A DNA stretch of 34,264 bases from positions 1 through 34,264 of the forward strand of contig JAIOJS010000153.1 of NCBI GenBank assembly GCA_019911795.1, given 5' to 3'. The position numbers and the translations under genes are program-made. Position 1 is the stretch's first letter. Each line of letters opens with the position of its first letter. Source of the stretch: Thermoanaerobaculia bacterium. GTDB lineage: Bacteria > Acidobacteriota > Thermoanaerobaculia > Multivoradales > JAIOJS01. The notes below the pieces were generated by a model. It had not been told where the DNA came from, made no database searches, and saw nothing but the letters and a program-made list of their open reading frames with translations. This document shows, one piece after another, positions 16,801 to 23,298 of this stretch.

Positions 16801-18484
16801 CCTGGTCCTCTTTCCCTCTTCCAAGGACACCGTGGAGGGGAGCTCCGTGTCCAGTCACCTGGCCAAGGCGGCTCTCCTCGGCCTAGTGCTCCTGGTTCTG
16901 CCCAGCGGGCTCTCGGCTCAGGCCGAGGTGGCCCAGGCTGAAGCAACCAGGGCTAAAGCAACCAAGGCTGAGACTGGATCGATGTGGACGGTCGAGCGGG
17001 TGGCCCGCGAGGCGGCGAAGCGACCCGCAGCGACGGCTAGTCGATTGCGGACCGAGGCGGCGAGGCACGAGGCTTCGGCAGTGTCCCGAGGTCGATTCGG
17101 TCCGCAGCTGGTGGCCGAAGCCGGAGTAGCCGAACAGGACCGCGATCTGACGCTGAGTACCGCCGTCGGCGATTTCCAGTTCGGGTCCAGTCGACGCGAG
17201 CATGGCGCAATCATGCTGGTCCAGCCTCTGGTGGATCTGGGCCGGCGTTTCGCGGTCGAGAGCGCGCGCCAGGCTTCGATGGCAGAAGGTGGGCTCGAAG
17301 ATCGACGAAGCCAGCGGCTCCAACTAGAAGCCATCGAGGGCCTTCTCGCTCTCTACGAGATCGATGCGCGACTGTCGGCGGGTCGTGAACTCGAGGCTAG
17401 CCTGGACGCTACCTCGCGGGACACCGAGGCCCGGGTGCGCTCCGGACGCGAACTGGAGGTGTCGGCTCTCAAGTTTCGTCTCGCCCTTCTGGAGCTGCGC
17501 CAGCAGTTGGAGGCGCTGGAGCGGCAGCGAGCGGTTGTCGCTTGGGATCTTGCCCGGAGAGTTGCGGTCGATCCGGAGGTCGAGTCCTTCGGACGACTCG
17601 CGGACCTCCCCGACGCGTCCCCGACCAGGCTTCCGTCGAATCTGCCTCTGGCCGTAGCGGAGGCTTTCGAACGGAGACTTGATCTCCGGGCGCGGCAGGC
17701 CGAGGCCGAGGCCACGAGACAGCAGCAGAAGACACAAGAGGCTTTACGATGGCCTCGCCTCGATGCCCAGGTGGGATTTCAGTGGGATTCCTCGACCCCC
17801 TTCGCGGACGACCTCTGGGCGGAGGGCGGTCTCGCGGTGAGTTGGAGACCGTGGCAGTCCGGCAGATCCCAAACCATCCGGGCGTTGGAGAGTCGTCACG
17901 GAGCGCTGGCCGCTGAGCTCGAGGAGTCGCACCGGGACGTCGAACTCGAAGTTCGCCAGGCCTGGGCCGCTCTCGCTACGGCCAGGGAGGAGCGAAGTCT
18001 CGCCGAGGCCTCCTTCGAACTGGCGGCCGAGACTCGGCGGGTGGAAAAGGTCCGCTATGAGGCCGGTCGAGTCACCGCCAACGATCTCCTCGTCGCCGAG
18101 GCTGACCTGGCGCAGCAGAACGCGGGGCGGACCCTGGCCCGGGTGGCGGTGCGAAGGGCGCGAACGCAACTCGACTTCGCACTCGGTAGAGATCTAGCGT
18201 CGCGATCCGATCCTCGGGACACTAGCTTTCGACAACGCGAGGTCGGCGGAGTTGATCGGCTAGCCCTCTGGGGGGAGGGCGGCCCGACTCGCGGTCTCGC
18301 CGCCGAGCACGACGACGATCTCCCCTTTGACGCGCTCGCGTTCACCGAGGATCTCGATCAACTCGCTGAGGGTTCCGCGGAGAACCTCCTCGTGGAGTTT
18401 GGTCAACTCTCGTCCTACGGCGGCTCGGCGGTCTCCGAGAGCCTCCTGGGCATCGCGGAGACTCTTGACGATTCGATGCGGTGA
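13832..18484 (+). CDS. RND efflux pump fused in frame to a TolC-like outer-membrane factor
   Basis: One uninterrupted 1550-codon frame. Residues 1 to about 998 are a full RND transporter: TM1 (12-30), two large periplasmic loops, helix clusters at about 330-480 and 840-995, and the TM4 motif GMLVDNAIV with D397 (the usual second acid is Asn398). It would drive proton-coupled export. Residues 1006-1030 look like a signal peptide ending LSA-QA. Then comes an outer-membrane-factor region (about 1047-1455) with two long coiled-coil repeats and the typical YEAGRVTANDLLVAEADLA segment. A final stretch of about 95 residues resembles nothing and mostly lies antisense to rsmI. A Shine-Dalgarno-like site and GTG at the junction could start a separate outer-membrane factor. 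Start GTG 13832 overlaps the adaptor stop. The efflux role is secure; substrates and the physical state of the fusion are not. Confidence 0.9.
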   Translation: MSTLLTLLSRRKLVLTASLLLSLMGALFWLRMPRQEDPRMPDYWGQVLVSLPGADAETVERQLLDPLEEQLAGVDDLAEIEATAYPDLVHLHLQLREGVKDTQRVWDDVREALVAAQRDLPAGASEPELDDNLQDQESIVLALIGDPDVLRLQDEARRLEDRLLALPLVSKVRRIADPGEQITIALEDAAAAQLGRSTAEIVEQLRTRTQTLPGGNLRVGDHSVTLKPRSELESIEEIRSTPILLADGSSVPLGALAAVQLQPRQPERARMSLSGVPAVGLGVIPRSGANLVDFGNQVRTLVDGYTPQGQSVEVREVIFQPERVAQRLSDLSRSLLLGIAIVALLLVAFMGLRVGLLVASVVPLVVLSSLAVFALAGGTLQQISVAALVIALGMLVDNAIVMTESLQWRLDHGENRTEAAVGAVRELVVPLAAATATTLAVFVPMLLSQGATAEFTRSIPIVIMITLTMSYLYAVFFTPAVASRVLRPRAVGSDSARWRRLSQLAIRHRRLILVLAGVLLLVSFVAASGVRKEFFPASDRNQFLVEIELPEGTHLDATSTAASAVEAALLERPEVTSVLTLVGRSVPHFYYNLNQIPWSSHLAQMVVETSDLKGVAGEIDWIRAWTEVHHPEIQLVARALEQGPPVLAPIELRLFGESLEELAIAADLVSAEVSRVPGTVDVRHDLGPGAPLLRFEIDDAAAGRVGVDRRSVAQALYGRTRGLSVGELRSGDDPIPILVRSAAGEDYGLDQLGSIDVRTPGGQTLPLSQVARTELEWSPAAINHRNRRRVVRVLSQLTPGESYSDVLRTLRPRLAEVELPSGVEIEYGGAVEGSGQANDAMLRTFPVGALLLIGILMAEFNSFRRLAIILATVPLAAAGVIPGLLLADQPFGFMSLLGIIALVGVVVNNAIVLLDVIESEREGGSDVESAVASAVERRTRPILLTSATTVAGLIPLALSGTTLWPPLAWTLISGLVASTALTLLVVPALYLVLFPSSKDTVEGSSVSSHLAKAALLGLVLLVLPSGLSAQAEVAQAEATRAKATKAETGSMWTVERVAREAAKRPAATASRLRTEAARHEASAVSRGRFGPQLVAEAGVAEQDRDLTLSTAVGDFQFGSSRREHGAIMLVQPLVDLGRRFAVESARQASMAEGGLEDRRSQRLQLEAIEGLLALYEIDARLSAGRELEASLDATSRDTEARVRSGRELEVSALKFRLALLELRQQLEALERQRAVVAWDLARRVAVDPEVESFGRLADLPDASPTRLPSNLPLAVAEAFERRLDLRARQAEAEATRQQQKTQEALRWPRLDAQVGFQWDSSTPFADDLWAEGGLAVSWRPWQSGRSQTIRALESRHGALAAELEESHRDVELEVRQAWAALATAREERSLAEASFELAAETRRVEKVRYEAGRVTANDLLVAEADLAQQNAGRTLARVAVRRARTQLDFALGRDLASRSDPRDTSFRQREVGGVDRLALWGEGGPTRGLAAEHDDDLPFDALAFTEDLDQLAEGSAENLLVEFGQLSSYGGSAVSESLLGIAETLDDSMR
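16834..16849 (+). promoter_or_regulatory. Internal ribosome binding site and in-frame GTG at the RND/outer-membrane-factor junction
   Basis: GGAGGGG at 16834-16840 is followed six bases later by GTG 16847-16849, in the same frame as the RND pump (codon 1006). The codons after it encode SSHLAK and then a hydrophobic core ending in LSA-QA, a textbook signal peptide. Sequence and spacing are seen directly; use as a start is inference. Confidence 0.5.
16847..18484 (+). CDS. Possible separately translated TolC-like outer-membrane efflux protein (nested in frame)
   Basis: Alternative product of the fused frame, 545 residues starting at the internal GTG. It begins with a signal peptide (residues 1 to about 20, cleavage after LSA) and a short Ala/Lys/Glu repeat. 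Two homologous alpha-helical halves of the outer-membrane-factor family follow. The second half contains RQAWAALATAREERSLAEAS and a final LDFALGRDL, near residue 450, where family members normally end. This protein would form the trimeric outer-membrane exit duct for the adaptor and pump encoded just upstream. It is listed separately because outer-membrane factors are normally independent polypeptides; whether it is made alone, as a fusion, or both is undecided. Confidence 0.5.
   Translation: MSSHLAKAALLGLVLLVLPSGLSAQAEVAQAEATRAKATKAETGSMWTVERVAREAAKRPAATASRLRTEAARHEASAVSRGRFGPQLVAEAGVAEQDRDLTLSTAVGDFQFGSSRREHGAIMLVQPLVDLGRRFAVESARQASMAEGGLEDRRSQRLQLEAIEGLLALYEIDARLSAGRELEASLDATSRDTEARVRSGRELEVSALKFRLALLELRQQLEALERQRAVVAWDLARRVAVDPEVESFGRLADLPDASPTRLPSNLPLAVAEAFERRLDLRARQAEAEATRQQQKTQEALRWPRLDAQVGFQWDSSTPFADDLWAEGGLAVSWRPWQSGRSQTIRALESRHGALAAELEESHRDVELEVRQAWAALATAREERSLAEASFELAAETRRVEKVRYEAGRVTANDLLVAEADLAQQNAGRTLARVAVRRARTQLDFALGRDLASRSDPRDTSFRQREVGGVDRLALWGEGGPTRGLAAEHDDDLPFDALAFTEDLDQLAEGSAENLLVEFGQLSSYGGSAVSESLLGIAETLDDSMR
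16937..16972 (+). repeat. Short 15-base tandem repeat in coding sequence
   Basis: GCTGAAGCAACCAGG (16937-16951) and GCTAAAGCAACCAAG (16952-16966) are followed by a partial third copy GCTGAG. They encode AEATR, AKATK, AE just after the predicted signal peptide. The repeat is a likely flexible linker grown by slippage. Confidence 0.6.
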
Positions 18485-18982
18485 CTCGAAGATCACGATG
18501 GAGTGGTCGAGTGCTCCCCACTCGGTGTAGAAGCGGCGCCTCTTGCCAGTCTTGACCGGAGGGAAGCCGACGAAGGTGTAGGGCAAGGGAGGCAATCCAG
18601 AGAGCACGAGGGCGGCGAGTGGAGCGGAAGGGCCGGGAACGGCTTCGACCGCATGCCCCGCCTCGATCGCCGCCTTGACGACGTGGTATCCGGGATCCGA
18701 AAGCAGGGGTGTTCCGGCGTCGCTGACCAAGGCTACGGTGAGTCCCCTTTCGAGGGCTTCCAGGAGCTGAGGGACTCGGTTCCGCTCGTTGTGCTCATGC
18801 ACCGAGAGGAGCCGTCGCTTGACCCCGATGTGCGACATCAACCGCCCCGTCCTGCGAGTGTCTTCGCAAGCGATCAGATCGGCCTCTTCGAGACTCGCCT
18901 GGGCGCGCGGAGAGAGGTCGTCCAGATTACCGATCGGAGTGGAGACCACGACCAGTCTCCCGCTCCCCTCCCCTGTGGTCAC
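18260..18982 (-). CDS. rsmI: 16S rRNA 2'-O-ribose C1402 methyltransferase RsmI
   Basis: Methylates the ribose of C1402 in 16S rRNA with S-adenosylmethionine. The 240-residue product has the family hallmarks LVVVSTPIGNLDDLSPRA (9-26), CEDTRRTGRL, SDAGTPLLSDPG and VPGPSA. It also has the later segments FYTEWGALDHSIVIFESPHR and the terminal KGEIVVVLGG. E. coli RsmI is about 286 residues; this one stops soon after the catalytic domain and lacks the small C-terminal helical extension. Start is GTG 18982, 25 bases after the SurA-like gene. Its last 225 bases are overlapped on the opposite strand by the tail of the efflux fusion frame. It is the last gene of the rpmE-to-rsmI run. Confidence 0.93.
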   Translation of the reverse strand: MTTGEGSGRLVVVSTPIGNLDDLSPRAQASLEEADLIACEDTRRTGRLMSHIGVKRRLLSVHEHNERNRVPQLLEALERGLTVALVSDAGTPLLSDPGYHVVKAAIEAGHAVEAVPGPSAPLAALVLSGLPPLPYTFVGFPPVKTGKRRRFYTEWGALDHSIVIFESPHRIVKSLRDAQEALGDRRAAVGRELTKLHEEVLRGTLSELIEILGERERVKGEIVVVLGGETASRAALPPEG

Positions 18983-19007
18983 TGGCGGTCCGCCACTCGG
19001 ACTCCTA

Positions 19008-19724
19008 TCACTCAGTTTCGGCCACCACCGGTGGCAACGGGCGGTCGGGGCGATCGAGATAGATCAAGACATCAGCCTTGGAGCGAAGCTCCTCGGTCCA
19101 ACGACCGAGCTCCTGATTGAGTCGTTCCTGGCGCAGGACCTCTCGGATCTGCTCTCGCACCTCGTCGAGTTCCGGGATCTCGAGGTTGCGCTCTCGGAGC
19201 TCGGGCAGGAGCACGGTGTCGTAGTGCTTCTGGATCTCTTCGAGGCCGACGAAGACACGAGCTCCCAGAAGTTCGTCGACGTAGGTCAACACCGCGAGAT
19301 CGCGTTGGATGCGGCGAGCGAGATCCTCTCGGGAGAGACCGATCTTCGAGAGCTGGGCCTCGAAGGACTCCGGGCTTGGATAGTCCGCTTCCATCTGGGC
19401 CAACTGCTCATCGACCATTCCCTGGGGGACATCGCCGAAGCCATACCTCTCGACCTCGTGGAAGCGCAACCGGCGCTCGACCAGGTCCTCGAGCAGACGT
19501 TGGTCTCGGTCTTTTGGGCTCTCCCCTTGGCGAAGGGCATTGGGGTCGAGAGCGACAAGCTGGTCGAGATCCGATTGCAAGATGGGATCGTCGTCGACGA
19601 CGGCTAGGATGCGGTCGACCAGTTGCTCTTGGGGAAGAGCCGCGAGACCGGCAGGGATGAACACCCACATGCCTAGGCAGAGAAGGCAAAGGAGTCGCGA
19701 GGTTTGACGGCCGGACGGATTCAT
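19008..19724 (-). CDS. SurA N-terminal-domain periplasmic chaperone without a PPIase domain
   Basis: A 238-residue exported protein. The signal peptide (1 to about 28) is followed by LVDRILAVVDDDPILQSDLD, which matches the start of SurA/PpiD-type chaperones (usually VDRIvAVVND-vIt-SEl). A helical region follows, and after about residue 175 a Glu/Arg-rich helix (LDEVREQIREVLRQERLNQE) corresponds to the last helix of the SurA core. The parvulin prolyl isomerase domains of full SurA are absent. It would bind unfolded outer-membrane proteins in the periplasm. It lies between the lytic transglycosylase gene (20-base gap) and rsmI. Start ATG 19724 begins the signal peptide. The chaperone call is by family resemblance. 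Confidence 0.78.
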   Translation of the reverse strand: MNPSGRQTSRLLCLLCLGMWVFIPAGLAALPQEQLVDRILAVVDDDPILQSDLDQLVALDPNALRQGESPKDRDQRLLEDLVERRLRFHEVERYGFGDVPQGMVDEQLAQMEADYPSPESFEAQLSKIGLSREDLARRIQRDLAVLTYVDELLGARVFVGLEEIQKHYDTVLLPELRERNLEIPELDEVREQIREVLRQERLNQELGRWTEELRSKADVLIYLDRPDRPLPPVVAETE

Positions 19725-19744
19725 GGGCGAATGCTAGCAGAGGG

Positions 19745-22012
19745 TCAATCCGGCATTCCGGGGTAGAGCTCCAGATAGTGCGCCCGCGATCGGAGGACCC
19801 GTTCGAGGTAGGCGGCGGTCTCCTTGAAGCCCACTTTGGTCAGGTACTCGGCCTCCTCGTTGGAGAAGCAGTAAGCGGACCAGAGTCGTGACTGATACTC
19901 CCCCGCGTTGTAGGCGGCGATGGTGGCGGGCAACGATCCCTCGAACTCGCTGTCGAGGTCGGCGAGGTAGGCAGCGCCTAGGGAGATGGCGACCGAGGGC
20001 TGGTAGAGCAGGTCGGGGTCGACGGGCGTGGTCAGTCCCACCTCGCTCGCCATGCGATTGGCAGTGGGAAGGATGAACTGGGTCAGACCTCGCGCCGCGG
20101 CCGGAGAGAGTGCGTGAGGGTCGAAGCGACTCTCCTCCCGCATGATGGCGTAGAGAAGGTAGGGGTCGGTTCCGTGCTTGGTGACTGCAGACCGCACCAG
20201 GGCTCGGTAGGGAGTGGGGTACAAGGTCTGCCGAAAGGGCAACGGTAGGAGCGATTCCGGTACTTCGCTCGGCACCCGACGCCGGAGGCTCTCGACGATG
20301 TAGAGAGAACCTCGCGTGGCACCGTCCTCGGCCAACTTCTTGGCGGCGGCAAAGGCGAGGTCGGGGTTGCGACTGGGGAAGAGTCGGAGGATGGGCGCCA
20401 ACTCGACCTCGTTCCAGCGCCCGAGGGTCATCAGTCGCTCGTCGAGACGGAGAGTCGACCGGGTCCACAGTGGCCAATCGACAACGGGAGTGGGCGCGAG
20501 CTTCAGGAAGGGTGCGCTGGTCGGCGATCGAGTGAGCGTTTGATAAAGAGATTGGGTGAGTTGATCGTGTTGCTCGGCATCACCCTCGCTTAGGTACCAG
20601 ACGGCTCGTCGTATTGCGAAGTCGGTCGATCCGCGATGGCGGACGATCGCCCGTGCGACGGCGCCCTTCAGAGGGGGACGAGTGAGGCGTCCTCGGACAT
20701 CGGAGGCGAGCGGATGGTATGGCTCGCGAAGCAAGACACTCTGGTACTGGGCGATCGCCGCCTCGTCACGACCCTGGGCCTCAGCCAGTCGACCCTGCCA
20801 GTAGTCCGTGAGAGTACGATCGACCTTGCGTGACGCTGCCTGGCTGAGCCAGGCACCGGCTCGATCGGTTCGTCCCTGGACCAGATCCGAGGCAGCTAGG
20901 AAGAGGGCCGCCTGACCGGCGAACGAGGTCCAGGTCGATCGCGAGCTGAGGGTTGCGTAGGTGCCCAGCGCCTCCTCTTCGTGGCCCCGTCTCCAATCGA
21001 TGCGGAGAGCGCTGAGGATGGCCGGTCCCGTCCAGTTGTTGGAAGGAGTCAGCAGGGCGGCCTCGGCGAACCGCGAGCGAGCCTCCGGCCACGCGCCACC
21101 GAGTTCCAGGGATCGTCCCGCCTGGTAGATGGCCTTCGCCTTGTGGGTGGGGTCGGTGGTCCTACGAGCGAGATCGAGAAAGACCTCCGCAGCGGTCGAG
21201 AACTCCTCGCTCCAGAAATGGCTTCGAGCGAGAAGATAGAAGAGCTCGAAGTCGTCGTCATTCTCGATCGACCTCGGGAGCCGTTCGACCTCCGGTTGCA
21301 GGTAGGCGATCGCGAGGTCGAAACGCCGATGGTGATGGAACGCCCGCCCGAGCTCCTCTCCGAGTCGGGGGTGCCGATCGGAGGCGGTCTGTCCGAGAAG
21401 CCGGTCGGCGGCGCCGCGGGCAGCATCGTCGTTGTCATTCTCCTCGATCAGTGCCACCAGACCATCGATCGCCTCGGGTTCGCGCCGGCCGGCGAGAGCG
21501 CAGTCAGCCCGAGCGAGGTCGAGCATCCGGCGTTGGAGGTCGGGAAGAGCACCACCGTCGATCGCCGTGAGAAGCCGACAATCACCTCCCTCGTCCAGGC
21601 TCTTCACGAAGAGACGAGTGGTTTCCGCGATCAGGGCCGGGTGGGGCTTACCTCGCAGAATGGATGCCGTCAGCCCGGCGGTGACCTCCGGATGTCCGCG
21701 TTCCGCTTCGATTCGGGCGAGACGCAAACGGCTGTGTTGCTCCAATTCTGGAGTGTAGGAGATGCTGGTAGCAAAGGCTGCGCTCGCCTCGGAGGTCCGT
21801 CCTACCGCTTCCAGGAGGTGTCCGAAGAGGTAGTGAAGTCCGGCCGGGTCTTCGCTGATGGAACCGTTTGGCTGGCCGAGAAGTGCATCAACCAGAACCA
21901 GCGCCTGCTGGTCGTTGGCGGCCTGTGCGACCACGACCAGAGACGGCACCGTGGGTTCGGGTTCGGGGGGGTGGAGGGGAGGAGCTAGGAGGAGAGTGAG
22001 AAGCCAGAGCAT
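19745..22012 (-). CDS. Soluble lytic murein transglycosylase (Slt70-like)
   Basis: Cleaves the MurNAc-GlcNAc bond of peptidoglycan in the periplasm, forming 1,6-anhydro-MurNAc ends. The 755-residue product has a short N-terminal hydrophobic export signal (1-15). About 550 residues of helical TPR-like superhelix follow (repeated LA-R, A--LY-AGRSLE and WQGRLAEAQGRDEAA units). The C-terminal SLT catalytic domain starts near 605. Motifs are YAIMREESRFDP with catalytic E627, AARGLTQFILPTA, LGAAYLADL and ATIAAYNAGE. Length and domain order match Slt70. Start ATG 22012 lies 14 bases after the murA stop, so it is cotranscribed with the peptidoglycan precursor gene. Confidence 0.93.
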   Translation of the reverse strand: MLWLLTLLLAPPLHPPEPEPTVPSLVVVAQAANDQQALVLVDALLGQPNGSISEDPAGLHYLFGHLLEAVGRTSEASAAFATSISYTPELEQHSRLRLARIEAERGHPEVTAGLTASILRGKPHPALIAETTRLFVKSLDEGGDCRLLTAIDGGALPDLQRRMLDLARADCALAGRREPEAIDGLVALIEENDNDDAARGAADRLLGQTASDRHPRLGEELGRAFHHHRRFDLAIAYLQPEVERLPRSIENDDDFELFYLLARSHFWSEEFSTAAEVFLDLARRTTDPTHKAKAIYQAGRSLELGGAWPEARSRFAEAALLTPSNNWTGPAILSALRIDWRRGHEEEALGTYATLSSRSTWTSFAGQAALFLAASDLVQGRTDRAGAWLSQAASRKVDRTLTDYWQGRLAEAQGRDEAAIAQYQSVLLREPYHPLASDVRGRLTRPPLKGAVARAIVRHRGSTDFAIRRAVWYLSEGDAEQHDQLTQSLYQTLTRSPTSAPFLKLAPTPVVDWPLWTRSTLRLDERLMTLGRWNEVELAPILRLFPSRNPDLAFAAAKKLAEDGATRGSLYIVESLRRRVPSEVPESLLPLPFRQTLYPTPYRALVRSAVTKHGTDPYLLYAIMREESRFDPHALSPAAARGLTQFILPTANRMASEVGLTTPVDPDLLYQPSVAISLGAAYLADLDSEFEGSLPATIAAYNAGEYQSRLWSAYCFSNEEAEYLTKVGFKETAAYLERVLRSRAHYLELYPGMPD

Positions 22013-22026
22013 CGCGGTCCGATCGT

Positions 22027-23298
22027 TTAGGGTGTCGGTGGTCCCGGAATTCGTTCGACCCGGGCCCCGAGGCTCTCTAGCTTACGCTCCATCGCATCGT
22101 AGCCCCTATCGAGATGGTAGATGCGGGAGACCTCGGTGACCCCATGGGCCACGAGTCCGGCGAGAACGAGACTGGCGGAGGCCCGAAGGTCGGTCGCCAT
22201 GACATCTGCACCGGAGAGCTGAGTGGGACCGGAAACGGTAGCGGTGTGTTCCTCGACGTGGATATCGGCGCCCATGCGGAGCAGTTCAGCGACGTGCTGG
22301 AACCGGTTCTCGAAGATCGTTTCGTGGACCCGGGAGACTCCGCGGGTTTGGGTGAGGAGAGCCATGAACTGGGCCTGCAGGTCGGTGGGGAATCCTGGAT
22401 GGGGAGCGGTGGAGATATCGCGAGCGACAAGGTCCCCGACTCCCTCGACGCGGATCCAATCGTCGCCGGTGGTAACGCTCGCTCCCACATCCTCCAAGGC
22501 CTCGATCAGGTCCATCAGGTGCTCGGGTCGGGCCCCTTCGAGTCGAACGTCGCCTCGCGTCATCGCGGCGCCGATGAGATAGGTACCGCCCTCGATGCGG
22601 TCGGCGATGATCTCGTGGCGTCCCGTGCCGAGCTCGTCGACGCCTTGGATGTGGATCGTGGGCGTTCCGGCCCCCTCAATCTGCGCTCCTAGGGTTACCA
22701 GCAGGTCGGCGAGGTTCTCGATTTCGGGTTCACGGGCGCAGTTCTCGAGCACTGTTTCGCCCTTTGCCAGGCAGGCCGCCATCATCAGGTTCTCGGTGCC
22801 GGTCACCGTAGGAAGCGAGAAGCTGAAACGGGTGCCCTGTAGTCGCTTGGCATGGGTCAGAACATAGCCGTGCTCGAGTTCGACCTCGGCGCCGAGAGCT
22901 CGAAGTCCGGCGATGTGTTGATCGATAGGGCGAACCCCGATCGCGCAACCGCCTGGAAGGGAGACCTTGGCGCGGCCGCGACGAGCCGTGAGGGGGCCGA
23001 GGACGAGGATGCTCGCCCGCATCTTCTTGACGAGGTCGTAGGGCGCTTCGAAAGAGGAGAGATCGTCTCCGGCCTGCAGGCGCAACGAGCCATCGCTGCC
23101 GTCCTGGCTTTCAATGCCGAGGCCCTGGAGGAGGTCGCGAAGGGTCTTCAAGTCGCGTACGGCGGGGACGCGGTCGAGGGTGAGGGCCTGGTCGGTCAGG
23201 AGGCTCACGGTGAGAGCGGGCAGGGCGGCGTTCTTGGCGCCGCTCGCTCGCACGGTGCCGCGGAGCTGGCTGGGTCCGGTGATTTTGAACTTATCCAT
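22027..23298 (-). CDS. murA: UDP-N-acetylglucosamine 1-carboxyvinyltransferase MurA
   Basis: First committed step of peptidoglycan synthesis: transfers enolpyruvate from PEP to UDP-GlcNAc in the cytoplasm. The 423-residue length is normal (E. coli 419). It starts MDKFKITGPSQLRGTV and has K22 in SGAKNAALP. The catalytic, fosfomycin-reactive cysteine C118 is present in LPGGCAIGVRPIDQH, so the enzyme should be of the sensitive type. The RNRFQHV-type segment near NRFQHVAELLRMGAD is also present. ATG 23298 is chosen because it begins the family N-terminus; the frame extends upstream without similarity. The start overlaps the prmC stop by eight bases (ATGGATAA). Confidence 0.97.
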   Translation of the reverse strand: MDKFKITGPSQLRGTVRASGAKNAALPALTVSLLTDQALTLDRVPAVRDLKTLRDLLQGLGIESQDGSDGSLRLQAGDDLSSFEAPYDLVKKMRASILVLGPLTARRGRAKVSLPGGCAIGVRPIDQHIAGLRALGAEVELEHGYVLTHAKRLQGTRFSFSLPTVTGTENLMMAACLAKGETVLENCAREPEIENLADLLVTLGAQIEGAGTPTIHIQGVDELGTGRHEIIADRIEGGTYLIGAAMTRGDVRLEGARPEHLMDLIEALEDVGASVTTGDDWIRVEGVGDLVARDISTAPHPGFPTDLQAQFMALLTQTRGVSRVHETIFENRFQHVAELLRMGADIHVEEHTATVSGPTQLSGADVMATDLRASASLVLAGLVAHGVTEVSRIYHLDRGYDAMERKLESLGARVERIPGPPTP

